Shown here piece after piece: positions 33,301 through 47,283 of a DNA stretch of 64,000 bases. The translations under genes and the position numbers were made by a program. Numbering within the stretch: position 1 is the stretch's first letter; each line of letters opens with the position of its first letter. Location of the stretch: assembly GCF_032884065.1 (NCBI RefSeq), contig NC_088865.1:48867631-48931630 (forward strand), read 5' to 3'. Source of the stretch: Artemia franciscana (Eukaryota > Arthropoda > Branchiopoda > Anostraca > Artemiidae). Below the pieces are notes generated by a model. The model was given only the letters and a program-made list of their open reading frames with translations, was not told the DNA's origin and ran no database searches.

Positions 33301-35877
33301 CAAACGATCAAGTAAAGACTTTTTTAACCATAGGGTCCCCTTGAAATTATCTTATTGCTAGGCCACATCCTCCAAAGCGCCCCCCCCCCCCAAAAAAAAA
33401 AAATTATGCGTATATGACTGTGGAGAAAAAAAAAATTAAACATCAGCCGAAATGTATTTTTTAAAGTAAATCCTGAAGAGGTTTCTATGCAATTTCTTCT
33501 AGAAGAGATGAGCCCCTTTTCAACTTACTAGTTGGAACAGTATAAAAGAGAGAAATTTTTTCCCGACCGTAAATTACGCCCGTAACGATTCTAAGAAAGT
33601 GAAAAAAGAAGCTATATCAGCAAAAAATGTATTCGGAAGATAGAAAATCCAACATATTTAAAAAGAATCAATATCAGAAAAAAAATCAGATCCAAACTAA
33701 AAAACACAATCATTTGACATAACGAAAAGAAAAATTATCAGTATATTCACATTATAAACAATAAGCTCATTAAATGTTTACACTTGTATTATATAAAACG
33801 GATATAAACCACTGAAAATAAAATATACATATTTAAAAATTTGATTATATTCTAAAATTATAAATAAATTGCAATATGCAATCAGGCATCCTAATTTCCA
33901 ATAATTAGTTTTCTTCCGCAAAAATAGAAAAAAAACAATAATAATAATACACTTAAAACAGAAAAGAAAACGTATTGAAAATTAGTGTTTTGCTATAGAT
34001 ATGCAGATGGAGGAAAATCTGGCAAACACAAATTTTGTGTTTGCAAACATAAAATCTGGACATGCATAATTTTACCAACCACAATCAAACCATTTTGCCA
34101 ATCAACTGACAAAAAGCTCACTTTAGAAAGTGCTCACATCCATCGAATTATGACCAAAATTCAAGTGTTTTTCGGCGACAAATAAAAAAAAAAAAAATTC
34201 AAACCAATTCTTTGACAGAAACTTATTTCTATCATAATTTGATGTAACAGAATACAAAATTAGATACAAACTAAAATGTTTCATAAATGGGTTATACTTC
34301 GACCTAATAGAAATCAGGTTGTCGTCAGTATCAATAATTAGAGAAAGATTTATTCGCTAATGAGCTTTTAAGCTGTATTCTTATCCTAAACTGATTTTGA
34401 CATCATTTAAAATTCCTCACGTTGTAATAACATAGTAACATGTTAACATTATATCGTTAAAAAGTCATATCTGACTATTTCACACTCCTCAGATAATTGC
34501 CAAAAACAGGTTACTAAACTATTTCCAAAAGGAGAATCAGTAGGCTAATGTAGGCCAGAAAGATCAGAATTTGATAGAAAATACCTTACTCTGCTGAGCC
34601 TTCCTTTGAGAACGGTTTAGTGAACGGCTTTTAGGGACGTATCTCAAAATCATGAAAATATCACATATAGCCTTAAGGGGCGGAACGGCGACATAGTTAT
34701 AAATCTATGTATTTAATATGTGTTGCCCTGTTTGTCTTCATTCTTTGTACATTTTTATATAAGGACAGAATAAACTAATTTAACCTTAGACGATTGCAAA
34801 ATGCAGTCCTGGAGTTAAGATTTTCTCTATTTTTACTCATACCGCCTCCTAGGCGCACTACCAACTTCCGACCCAATGTCTTGCGTCAAACTTTCCAAGA
34901 AGCTTGATTACTGGCTCATCCCCCTCCTATTTATAAAAATCTCTGAACAATTAACTGGTTTGAAATTACTACTGCTCATAATTCGACCATGAAATTATGC
35001 AGTTTGAAGGGCAGTGGCTCTGTCTGTGCAGCTACATAACTGTATGGTGCTTATTCTAACACAGGGCGGAGAAAAAATGATACCGAACAAAAAAAAACAC
35101 CTTGATCCTCCAGTAGATCCAAAGATCTTCCTTATGAGATATGAGGGGGAGAGGAGGGGAGTGCACTTTGAGGCAGCACATGTTTTTCGTGTGAATAGAG
35201 ATGGGATCTTTTAGACCAATCTGAAGAAATTTTTTTTTATCCAGTACCAATCAAATCAATCCCGCGTACCCTCTTTCGACACATCTCTGGATATTACCCA
35301 TTAAATTTCGAGAGTGGAAATATTAAAAAATCTACTGTCTCCAAAACCATTTATTTATTTCATTTTTACCAATCTTCTTATTTATTTTTTCTTATAAAAA
35401 TATTTATTTTATAAACATGATAATCATAAACTAGACAAGAGAAACTGGAATATTTTTTTTTTTTTTAACAAAATTAGGAGTCGAAAAAATAAAATAACGT
35501 CTACAGTCTATATTAGGGACGGTTGATATATTTTACGTAAATTATATCTCTCTATAAAATATACCTAAAAGAAATTTACATGACATGTACGTATTTTTTC
35601 CGTGATGTCATACCTTTAGATTTTTCTATTTTCAACGAAAAGAAATTCAATCATGATCACTTTATGGCCTGGTTTTTTGAAACCCCATCAATATTTTTTT
35701 TATTTATTGTGTCTTTTATTTCTTATTTTTAATTCTCATTTATGTTTTTTCTTATTTCTTATATCTATTTGATTAAATACTATTTTATTCTTACTTTAGT
35801 AATTTATTGTCTTTAAATAGTTACTTTATTTGCGTTATTATACATTGATTTATTTACTAATTTATTCTTCATATTTA
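33301..35877. other. Gene-less AT-rich DNA
   Basis: No coding region or RNA gene recognised. Short ORFs at 33985-34185 and 35014-35214 (with the antisense 35056-35250) lack any family feature. Confidence 0.45.
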
Positions 35878-36259
35878 CTTTCATCTCTTTTTGTTTTTCC
35901 TTCTTCTTTTTGTAAAACGATAGTTCCCAAATATTTCATAATCTAAAAAAAAAAAATAAAATAAACCTGCATTCTTTGCAAGTTTCTTTATTTTGTTCTG
36001 CTTTTCACTTTTTTTTTGCCATAGGTACAAGGCAGGTTTGTCTCAGAGGTTGAAATGCAAAAAAAAAAAAATATTATTTTTATCTCTTTTTGTTTTTCCT
36101 TCATCTTTTTGTAACACGATAGTTTCCAAATATTTTATAATCTTAAAAAAAACCTGCATTCTTTGCAAATTTGGTTATTTTGTTCTGCTTTTCACCTTTT
36201 TTTTTCTTTCTTTTTTTTGCCATGATTACAAGTCAGGTTTGTCTCAAAGGTTGAAATGC

Positions 36260-36260
<1 letters not shown>
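35878..36260. repeat. Tandem duplication, unit about 190 bp
   Basis: TCTCTTTTTGTTTTTCCTTC, the CGATAGTTCCCAAAT stretch, CCTGCATTCTTTGCAA, TTTTGTTCTGCTTTTCAC and GGTTTGTCTCAGAGGTTGAA occur in the same order in 35882-36070 and again in about 36080-36260. Each copy ends in an A run. Confidence 0.85.

Positions 36261-36347
<87 letters not shown>
36261..36347. repeat. Poly-A run, 87 nt
   Basis: Uninterrupted A tract at the end of the second duplicated unit. The first unit ends in a 13-nt A run, so this is an expanded tract. Assembly length may be unreliable. Confidence 0.95.
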
Positions 36348-36351
<4 letters not shown>

Positions 36352-37592
36352 CACTGGGTAAAGGGGCTTCCTAATGTCTAGTTAACTTTAAAAAATACTA
36401 ATACATATTTTGAAAGTCTATTTAATTATTTTGGGTTCGTTCCTTTAGGGTCATTTCCCCCGACACATCGCCACGGGCCTTGTCAAAGTCTAATAGTCTT
36501 CACATTCAAGAATAAAAGTAAGTAAAGGTACACAAAAGGGTCGAATTGAAAATAAGAGCCATAACAGTTTTTGACAATACACAAATTTGTAAAATATAGG
36601 AAACTCAAATTTGTAATTTGGTCAATTGTAGAAACATAACAAAGATGGGACAAAACTATAAGACATAGCCCAGAAATTTGTCTTTTAAGAAGTACCCAAT
36701 TTAAAAAAAAAAGACACATGCTTTTAATATTAAATGAAACATGGAAAAAGATTAACGCGTTTCAAAAATTTAATCTGATTTCATTATTACTAGTAAAGAT
36801 TAAGCTAGACATACGTGATGTCACAAAGTAAACAAGAAACTGAAGACTAATAACAAATTAATTCAATGAAAAATACTAGTTTCATAGTCGTAAAAAATGG
36901 AAGGAGGGACAATGTTATTGACAGTAAAAAGTTAGTTACCAAAAGTTACATCAACTAATGCGTAAAAAAAATTGTATGAAATTATTTTTTGAACAGCATT
37001 TTTTATTTATTGTGGCATTCAAATAACAAGATGACGTGTGTGGTCTTAAAATTTTGGAATAAAACAAAAACGAAGTTTTTAAGTGTAAAACAGTGTTTAT
37101 TTTAGGATTTAAGATTTATATTTCGCGATACCGATTTGCGATTTTGCGATTAGCCTACAGCTGTAAATTGCACTGAAAGTGCGAGATATTTATATTACTG
37201 GATTCGAGAATTTCTGAGCGACTTTTTCTTAGAGACTGACCTAAACTTATTTTTAAGTCTCCTTTTTTCTCTTCTTTTTTTTTAATGCCTTTTCAAGTAA
37301 TGGTCAACCAAAGAACTGCAAAGTAAATTTCACAATTGTATTTCAAAATGATGTAATGTAAGTCAAAATGGATAAAGTTGAACCTCAGCCAGATTGTAAC
37401 CTTATGTTGCGACATTAAAAAAGTAGAACTGTAGAAAAAAATACAGGGACACCTTAAACAGAAAAAATACATAAAAAATTAGTTTGGAGGCGGTAGCTGA
37501 AACCACCATTGGATTATGAAATTTGGGCATGGGATTAAGGTACTTTCGAAAAATTATATAAAATTACGAAGATAATCATAAGAACTCAGAAT
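36348..37592. other. Gene-less AT-rich DNA
   Basis: No gene recognised. The minus ORF at 36483-36719 is Leu/Phe-rich, without a signal or domain pattern. Confidence 0.45.
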
Positions 37593-38078
37593 CAAACAGT
37601 TCGTGGTAACGAACTGTAGTAAGGAGCGACCCGGCTCAATAGTAACCAAAATTCTATAAAAATGGAATTTTTATACCAATAGTTACATCAAAAGAATCGG
37701 ATTTTAATGCTGATTTTAAATATATAAATTTCATATGAAATTGGGTTGTCCCCTCCGCAATCCCTCGCTCTTTACGCTAAAGCTTTTAATTGTTTTAAAA
37801 AGTAGAATTGTAGCAAAGAGTCAAACTTTAGCGTAAAGAGCGAGGGATTGCGGAGGGGACAACCCATTTCATATACGGAGTAATTTCTGTTCGTTTAAAG
37901 CTTTTAATTGTTTTAAAAAATAGAATTGTGGCAAAGAGTCAAACTTTAGCGTAAAGAGCGAGGGATTGCGGAGGGGACAACCCATTTCATATACGGAGTA
38001 ATTTCTGTTCGTTTTAAGTTTTAATGTCGCTCCTTACTTTCAGCTAAAAAAAATTAAGTTTTTTTTTTTTATTTAATC
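37593..38078 (+). mobile_element. Solo R1: terminus fused directly to a three-arm hairpin (H9)
   Basis: Terminus with micro-palindrome 37597-37616, about 140 bp of terminal sequence, then a direct jump (about 37733) into the terminal hairpin. The element is reduced to its two ends. The hairpin loop plus right arm is duplicated: TCAAACTTTAGCGTAAAGAG then CGAGGGATTGCGGAGGGGAC occur at about 37821-37862 and again at about 37940-37981. Core type is TCCCCTCCGCAATCC. Confidence 0.85.
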
Positions 38079-41000
38079 ATGGAAGAGGAGATAAAGAGCA
38101 TATAGATGTTCGTATTTTATGCATTGGCAGGGATAGCGAGACATTTGTTTCTTAATTTAGCATTTGACTAACGGTATGTTACCATCAAAATTCAAAATTA
38201 TCAGTTGGATTTTGACATGAAACAATATTGAACAAAATATTAAGGAAAAGGCTGAAACTGGACTACTAATGAAGATCCGACTACTCAACAACTTCCAGTT
38301 GGTTCCTAAAATAATATCCCACTACCCAATCAGCTTCCAGGAAATTTCTACAGTGACAACCCCTTATATTTTGGTTCAAAATTGCCAAGATTTCAAATTA
38401 TCTCCTCTTCTTCGCAAAATTAGTGGTGGCATTCTTGTTTATTGAGGGGGAAGGAGGGTAGACGGGATGACTAAATTGGTCTTAGATCCCCTCCCCGGAC
38501 GATCGAAATATAGCAGCCTGAGCACGATTTTTTTCATCTTGACCCCCCTCCCCCTCTAAGAGCGGAAGCAATACCCCTTTGAGTGACCCTATTTGATCAC
38601 AGTTTTTAGACAAAATAAAATAGCAACAATTTATAATAATCATTTACAGAAGTGATTTTCAAGTCAACAAAAGTGTCCTGATGAGGTGTGTCCGTAATCG
38701 AAGTAAATATTAAAAAAAAAAAAAAAAAAAAAATCAAAAAAAGGGACATCGAAAACAGCAAATACACTTTTTTACGAGCATGAAAATATTAACAGTTACG
38801 AAACCAAATACTGAAACGTTCCTATACAAAAAAAAAATCTCACAATCGCAAAAAAAAAATTGAAAAATAAACTCCGAAGAAAAATCTTCACTTTACACTC
38901 AAGACACTCTAGGAACTACAATAATTTTTTTTTACATCGGTGCACAATAAATCTCGTGACAAATGGCACAATAATCGCCAAAAGCATCGTCAACAGTGAT
39001 CATCGTCATCAATACTAATATGCATAGTAGCTTGTTAGGGCGAAATATTTCTGCAGGAAGGAGTGGACAAATAGACAGGTTTCTGATTATATTAGATATC
39101 GTTTATCTATAATTACATTAAATAAAGATGTTTGCTTCATTAGAATTTAGAGTACATCCCCTAATTATTTATATAAATTTTATTAACTGCATTAGACAAG
39201 ATATTTTCATAAAGAGTTCCCCTCCTATTTCTTGTTTTAAGTTACTTTAAATTGATGATGATGATCCTGACTAATATTCCCCTTTTTAGACTCAGGACTA
39301 TAATCCTTCGTGTTTCAATAAATAGTTATTTTGTTGATTTTGTTAATTTGTACTATTTTATTAATTGTTTTCACTTTTATCAAATTTTTTTATCAATATT
39401 ATTTATTGTATTGATTATATTGATTTTTATTAATTTTAAATGTCTTATTACTTTTTATTATTGACACTATAGAAGTTTACAAAAAAAAAATATTTTACCT
39501 TTTCTTTCGATTAGGTTTTAAAGTAACCTTAAGTGCTGATGGTGAGGCAAATTAAAACAACAAAAACGGAAACACATTTTTGAAAGGAGGGAGCTTAAGT
39601 CTACCCTTGACTGTTTATATAAATACTATTAGTCCATTTATATTAAATACGAGTTTTCTTGTTTTTTTTTTTTTTTTTTTTTTAACGACTCACCACATGT
39701 CTGTAATATATTCTTTTAAGTGCTTTTATAAGATGAGGGTAATGTAAGGTAGCAGAAAATACGAAAGTATGCCTTTTTAAATTCTCAAGTTTAGCTCCTT
39801 TTGTTTATATTAATATTATCATTTAAACCAAACAGGGAAATTTCAAAAACCTCTCTAATACTGATCGGGGAAGACATTATGCCAATAGCGAAAAGAAATA
39901 AACATCTTTTCCTTTTAAATACAAAAAAAAAAATATTCTAATTATTTCTAACGAAAATAAATATTATCAATTGAAGAAATCCTGACCGTGTAATCCCAAA
40001 TTTCGTCATGTGTGTCTCAAAACCTACATCAGTCATAGTAAGGGTTCTGTTCATGCCCATAGACCCAAAACAGAAGAAAATCTTCTTCCTTTAGTCTACG
40101 ATACTTTTCAGATATGTGACTAAATCTTTCCACTTTTCTTAATACAAAAGAAAAAAAACAAAAACAGAAAGAACAAAGACGGTATACTGCCCCTCAACTG
40201 ACCATGTGGCTTAAAGTACTTAATTCAAGTGCCCCCAACCCATCAAATAGAAGGATCAAATAAGACTAAATATTTCACCTTAATTTTTAAATACCATAAA
40301 TTTTGTCTGTATTTGGGTCAAGAATTTACTCTTTCCACATTGAATACAGCAAGAGACGTTAACTGCTGAAATAAGGATCACAGATTCGCTAGGAAATACA
40401 AACATACTAAAAATTTGTATGTTTTCAAAGGTATATTGTAACAGGGGCAAACCAAGGGGGAATACATGACCCTTCCTCTCAAAGGGTCAAACGTTGCACT
40501 AATTAGAGGGGCGGAGGGCCAAAAAGTAACGATGAGTTAGGCAAAAAGCCTGACTTTTGAGGTCCCCCCTCCAAACACGAATTCTGTTTCCACCCTTGTA
40601 CTGTAATTTATAGGATCGCTATTAGAATATGCGCACTGGTCTTAAAAAATCTTAACGAAAATGTATTTAAATACGTAGACAGGGATGAATCACAGACCTA
40701 CAAGTTTTGTTGTCTTTAATTCTAGTTTTAGAATAAGTCTTAGGTTATGATATAACTGAGTGTATCAGAATATATAAAAAAAACACACAGCACATAATTC
40801 AGTCTATTAGGGATCTATGTTATTGTATTCACAACAGAACTCCCTACGTCAAGACGAACTAATATTAGAGAGATTTCCGAAGTAGTGCAGGCTTAATAGA
40901 TGACTTTATAACAGAATGAAATGAACTTAGAATGAATTCCAAAAAAGAACAATCTAACATAAAATATTTTATTTCAAGCACGTAATTTGCATTTTAATTG

Positions 41001-41330
41001 AAGTGGTCAGTTCGTTTATGGCAAGAAAATTTAATAACGCATAGAAATGTTTGGAAACGCTAGTTTGGAAAACAGAGTGTAACCCCCTGAGTCTAAAGAC
41101 TAAGTCATCTATTTTTTAGCTTTTTCATCACTTTGTTTTACATCTCAATTTGGAAACGTTAAGTTTACGACTCGAAAACGTTTGGTTATGTCAGCACGTA
41201 ATTTTGGAAATATCTCAATTAATTTGGTGCAATAGAGAGGTTTCACATATAAAAATAGCACGATTTTGACGTTATTCTGAAAAATCACGTGATATCCAAA
41301 CGTGCGAGAAACGGACATTCGTGAAAAACT
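38079..41330. other. AT-rich region downstream of the coactivator gene
   Basis: Contains several A or T runs (for example 38710-38732 and 39661-39683) but no recognised gene. The ORF at 39252-39464 is Ile/Phe-rich low complexity. Part of this may be 3' UTR if the transcript runs beyond the candidate poly(A) signal at 41331. Confidence 0.45.
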
Positions 41331-41336
41331 TTATTT
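41331..41336 (-). terminator. Candidate poly(A) signal of the coactivator gene
   Basis: AATAAA on the minus strand, about 240 nt after the stop codon. Another lies at 40973-40968. Which one is used cannot be told from the sequence. Confidence 0.35.
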
Positions 41337-41577
41337 CTTCAGCCTAACCGGATTCATTCACTGACATAACCAACTACATATTAGAACATCTAACATACTT
41401 CCAAGTCCTCACGGACTTCATTAAAATTAATCAAATCTTAACGTGAAAACCGCTGAAAATTTCAGAAGATCTTGCCACTTTTACATGCCACGAGCAGGCT
41501 GCCAATATTAAACATCAAAGTTTAGTCATCTGCAGTGCTTCGGAAACCTCTCTATCAATTTAATGTTAATAGTTAAA

Positions 41578-41790
41578 CTACATCATATTGAAACCCCCCG
41601 AGGAATCAAACGAGTTTAGCAGCTCTTGTGCATCGCTTGCTCCAAATTGCGCACTATCAAATTCAAACTCTGATGGATTACTTTGCATCCTTTGAAACCC
41701 AACAACGTGACCATTTCCCATTGACTGTTGATAGTTACTTCCCTGAGACATCATCATCGACTGACTAGCTTGCATCTGTTGCAGAGACAT
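41578..41790 (-). CDS. Met/Gln-rich transcriptional coactivator, last coding exon
   Basis: Encodes the last 70 residues and a TAG stop (41580-41578). The acceptor TTTTTTGGTAG precedes ATG TCT CTG, and the exon starts in phase 0, matching the exon at 45128. It begins Met/Gln-rich (MSLQQMQASQSMMMSQ) and ends in an acidic/hydrophobic tail with EFEFDSAQFGASDAQELLNS followed by FDSSGGFNMM. Such a DAQELLNSFD-like helix at the end of a Gln-rich protein fits a C-terminal activation motif of a nuclear coactivator. Mastermind (Notch coactivator) and the taiman/p160 family are the two best candidates from memory. I cannot decide between them without an alignment. Confidence 0.85.
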   Translation of the reverse strand: MSLQQMQASQSMMMSQGSNYQQSMGNGHVVGFQRMQSNPSEFEFDSAQFGASDAQELLNSFDSSGGFNMM

Positions 41791-42587
41791 CTACCAAAAA
41801 GAAAATGATTCATTGCAATTTATACTTAAATCATAAATGTCACTTTGCAAATTATAGTTCTACTGGAATTGGAGGGGGGGGTTGTTCAAAGGAGCCCTAA
41901 GGGATAAGAAGGAAACATAACAAAGATCTTGGCTACACTATACTCATTGTTGACAAGACATTCCAACATTGTGAACTGAAGTAAAACAAATTGTTATCGA
42001 ATTATAGTTGACATGGAATAACAAGGACTGTGAAAACAGAACTTTATTGGATAATTTAATTAATGGAGTTTACACCCCCAAATACATTTTAAAAATTTAT
42101 GAAAAAAAATCGAGAATTCAATATTGAATGAAATGACATCCATATACAATTCTGCAGTCTTTGGTAGTAGGAGGCATCAGATTAAAAAAAAAAAAAAAAA
42201 AAAAAAACATGGGTGAAAAATCTGCCAAAAGAAGCGAAAAATTTATGCTATTGAACAGCTTAATGAGATGTGGCTTTCCTTCGTAGGTGTAGTTGTCTTT
42301 TGGAGTCAACAGCTACTTAATTTTTTATAAATTTTACTGACGAAAAGCGTTGTCGAAATTTAATCGTTAATTATGCTTGTTAATTTTCTTAGCTCACCTT
42401 GGCAACACTGATGAAAACGTAATATTGCCCTAAAAACTTTGTAACTTTGAAAAAGAATAAAAATCTTACGAGAATCGCGGTTTTCAGGTAGGAATAGACT
42501 TGAGATGGGGGGGGGGGGGGGTCAAGAGACAAAAGACATTTTATTTCTATCTTCTGAGTGCCTCAAAGCATTTACTGTCAGGCTAGA

Positions 42588-42665
42588 CTAGTGACTACTA
42601 GGGACTAGTGGCTATTAGTGACTAGTGGCTATTAGTGACTAGTGATTATTAGACTAGTGATTCCT
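42588..42665. repeat. Short minisatellite, GACTAGTGGCTATTAGT units
   Basis: About four imperfect 18-bp units of GACTAGTGGCTATTAGT, with decaying edges. Confidence 0.75.
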
Positions 42666-44323
42666 AACCGATTTTGGGCCCACCTAGATGTTGATTTTGA
42701 ATTAAAATCAAATAGTTACGGGCATCAAGCCATGACTAATTGTAGAAAAAGTCAAGGCAGATAGTCCGAGTGAGTGAGAGGCAAATCCGGCATAAGCTCT
42801 TTTTAGGATTGTATAAATGATGCCGTTTCGTTTGTTGATACATCGTGAAATTTAAATTTTGTTATTGAAAAATTTTATGTACATTCACTGGAAGGAAGCT
42901 TAAAAGCCCATTTGATTGGCATCCTTTTTCAGGTCGTCTTAAAGACATATTTCAAACTAAAAAAATAATTGTCTTAATACACCGTCTTTTATACAATGCA
43001 TGACGTCATTGCAACACTATCGTATATCTTTAAATGAATAAGAATGTGACAATGTCCGCATGAAAGATTTTTTTTTTTTCAAAATTAAGGCTCTAACATA
43101 TAGTTAGCCGAAGGATAAACGTTCTGCTCATGACCCATCTTAACCTGCCTCACCGGTGGGACCTACACTCGACGTTGGGAATCACAGGGTTAGACAGAGC
43201 ATAGAAGACAAATTTTGCTTAGCATGACATATTTCGTAGTTTTAATCTTTAAGGTTTCTATTAGAGTTAATTATCAAAACAGAATCAGATTCCATGCAAG
43301 GGAAAAATTGGACTCAGCCAAATATACAAGGATTCTAACTTTGTCAAATTATCAAAAACAAATTACGATTTAAGTATTTTTTATTTATTTCAACAGCGAG
43401 GAGAAAAGTAGAAAATTGTGTTCTTTTTTTTAGAAAATAAAGAAAAAGAAAATACCCAAATGGGAAGAAGAAACAAAAACTTTTCCAAACCAAAGAAATA
43501 AAAGCAATAATCGCATAGAGAAAAGGTCAAAAGGACCCAGAAATAAGTAGAAATTTTTACCTAAAAAAATTGGAGAAAACTAAAACGGTTTTTATCATTT
43601 TTGCACGTTGGCATGAAATTCAAAAACTCTGGCGTGGATCGGAGTAAGAAAGAAAATCTATATGCTGATTTTCAGGGAATTGGTTATTTTCTTCATAGTT
43701 TTAATTAATCTGTTTGTAGTATTATAATATAGGATTTTTATCAAATTGATTTTAATACTACTATTATAACATACAACTCACTGCAGCACCAATCCACTTA
43801 AAAACAAAATATCTCCGCACGCCCCTGCTCCACCTCAATCTATTCGAAGATTCACTCTTTACCCTCCCCCATGAAATTCAAATTTCCTTAAATTAATGGA
43901 AAAAATAAATCTAACAACGCTCAGAAAAGTAATGCTGCTGGTTAATGATCTCCAAGGACTCTAAAGAGAAAAATTATTGTGGTATTACCACATTATGCAG
44001 ATAAAAAATGAGAGGTTGCCAAATATTGTTCTTTTTTGTCATCCATCTTAGACTAAACAAAAAGCAGGTCGTCCCCAAATGCGGTGGGAAAAGGTCACAA
44101 GAAAGAAATTTTGAATCAAAATAGCGAAGATCGAGTCATTCAGCACCCAGTGAAATTGAATTGCACTGATGTAGAGTCCAGGACATTTTTAGCGTCCAGG
44201 ACATTCGAGGACATTTTTACCATGACCAGAATCATAGGAAATGAATTGGTATAACAGCTAAGACCAAGGTATCACTGACATGCTATAGACCAAAGGCTTT
44301 CATTCCCATCTTTCAAAGCAGGT

Positions 44324-44663
<340 letters not shown>

Positions 44664-45127
44664 TGAAAAGAGAAATCATCAATGCAACAGCACAAACACA
44701 AAAAAAAAAAAAGAGACAGAAGGAGAAAAGGAAGACTGTTTTCCTAAATTAGTGATTAATATAGACCAGCACTTGAATGAGGCCTTAACCCTACTCATCC
44801 ATACAATCACATAGGTCAAACAGCATAGCCACACACAATCAACCATAAAGAATAATCCATGGACAGGCAGTCATGTCGTCAATAAGTATAAGTCGTCATT
44901 TACCAAACAATAGAAAAAATAATATAGACAAATAATTCAGAGGCAACACCCAACATAAGGGCTCATCAGGAGAATACACTGGCCTATATAGGGTTTCGCC
45001 ACTCTAATAGGGTTTCTGGCCAATTGATCATTCTTATGATTAATTGTCTAATTAATATTAATTGTCCGACGCGTCTAAACTAAAATTGTTAGCCTACAAA
45101 AATATCGTTTAAACTGAAATTACTTAC

Positions 45128-45198
45128 TTGCCCTTGAGGATTTTGAATCATGTACCGTTGCTGTGCCTGAACAGAATCAACATTCTGCATGTACATTT
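45128..45198 (-). CDS. Coactivator, small 71-nt exon
   Basis: Acceptor TTTCCAG precedes AA ATG TAC ATG. The first two nucleotides complete a Glu codon begun by the last G of the exon at 47284. It encodes MYMQNVDSVQAQQRYMIQNP then QGQ and ends phase 0 before GTAAGTA. It is too short to stand out as an ORF, but both splice sites and both phases fit, and the Gln/Met/Asn composition continues that of the neighbours. Confidence 0.82.
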
Positions 45199-47283
45199 CT
45201 GGAAATAAAGAAAAATGGCGGTGAATAACCTTCTTATATGTTTTCTGGGCTTCCCAAACAATATTTAAAGTGCATGAAAACAGTCCTTATCAAAGCAACT
45301 AAATTTGACACTGCTTGTGTACTAAGTAAACAATAAACTTAAAAATGGAAAAGAAAACACATTAGCCTATCTTTACATTTAATAGTTTGCATAGTTTTAA
45401 TTTCTAAGTTATAAAGGCAATATAATAAACTATTGTCCCTTCCCTACGATCTCATATTCTCTTTAATATAGGCAATAGGACACTAAAAAAATGTCCGCTT
45501 ACTTCCTAAGAATCTAAGGATAATTCTTGCTAGTTTATAAGCTTGGTAGATTTGCATAGTTTGGAAAGATATCATTTATGCTAGGGGGCTCCCCTTGATA
45601 TTACTCCAAATGACCTTCTCCCCTTATACTGTGTCCAAAAATGCTTGCTTACTGGACTGGTATGTTGACATAACAAAGGGTTGCTTCGTCCATTCGAATC
45701 TCAACACGATGTCACAACCTTTCAATGTAGGCTACAAGACTGATGGTAAACTTCATTATTTAAACGCCTATTATACAATTATTTACAAATCCTTTCTAAA
45801 GTTCCCCTAGCACTTGATTCCTAGATGGATAATTTTCCTGAAGCACAACCCCCGTAGGTCCTTCTTTCTTGCATCAACGACTAAAATCGAAAATTGAATT
45901 TTCCTTATGAGAGCATTTAGATTGTTTACCATTAAAACAGGATACTTATTTTCGATTTAGATTTTTTTTCATATCTTACCCTTAAGCCAAAAAATGTAGT
46001 GCCAAAAATACTTGTTCTAATTCAACCCTGTACAGTGGTCAGTGTAAAGCGTTCCTAAAAACTGCATAAATTATGAGTTGGAAAATAAACACAAACCCCG
46101 GGCATTTAATACCTTCTATAAGCTTTCCGAAATTAATGCGACAGATACAAAAACAAACAAATTTAAAATCTTAAAATTTGAAATAAATAAAACCAGAGCC
46201 TAAGGTCAGTCCAATATTCCAAATGGCGGACACATATATTGAAGACAGAAGGGGGCTTGGCCCCTTCCAAGAATAATCTAAGGGATAACCTTAAAAAAAT
46301 AGAATTATAAAGTACAATTTTTCCGATTCTCCCCCTCCCACATCTCTAGAAAAATTATTGAGCATGATTTTCTCCCTTAGATGAGCCCACCAATCTCGGC
46401 TATGTTACTACTTATATAGCTTTAACTGTATTCTAGATTAACTCTGATTGAATGCCTATAATTTGTGTTTTGACTTAACAGATAGCTGCAGGGTGTGGTT
46501 CTTTCAAATAAATTTTATTAGTAATCAACTTGTAAGAAAAGATAGTCCCCCCCCCCCATTTGGTGTTTTACATTTTTAGTCAAAAAATTAATGTTGATAA
46601 TTGTAGCAAATACTTGCTTTTATGCTGTGATTTCAGAAAGTCAAAGGTTTAAGATAAGATTTGAAGACAGTATTTCTTTTAAATCTGAATAGCCTGAATT
46701 CTCAGCTTATTCACTCTACTTTTCATCATTTTTTTACTCAAACTGGCACTCACCTTCTCTCAATCATTCACCATTTTACTCAAATTAGCAATCACAATGT
46801 TCCTCAATGGAAAAAGTCAGGTGTACCTCTTAGAATTGGGAGAGTAGAAAAGAAGATAAATTTGTTTATCATATAAAGAGGTACGCACAAATAATTAAAA
46901 GCAACTTTTTAATATCAAATTATAAAATATTAAAGATTACGTTGAAAAAAAACAGATGTCGTTCTCCTTAAACTTCCAGCTAGTCTGGAAAATTTTCCAG
47001 CACCTTTCTACGAGAAAGTCGAGTAGCACAGTTTTCGAGTAGCACAACAATTTTGCTCTCGGATTACGATATTTAGGATAAATTGACTTCATTTAAAAAT
47101 TTTTATTGCCTAAAGAGCATATCTAAAAGATCTTAGTCGTTATACGAAAAATAACGCATAGAAAACGCTTAAAACTGCGTTATTGGGTTCATATAGCATT
47201 ATAAGGTCTTTGGGGTGATCAACTCAGTTTCCTCCTGTCAGGTATGACTACAAAATACTACTTTTAGGAAAAATAAGAAGTAC
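45199..47283 (-). other. Coactivator intron
   Basis: 2.1-kb AT-rich intron. ORFs 45595-45810 and 46661-46876 on plus have no family resemblance. No repeat family recognised. Confidence 0.55.

Noticed and set aside
45595-45810. 71-codon plus frame in a coactivator intron with a few non-repetitive residues
   Set aside because: No splice context on the plus strand, no family resemblance and short length; best explained by chance.
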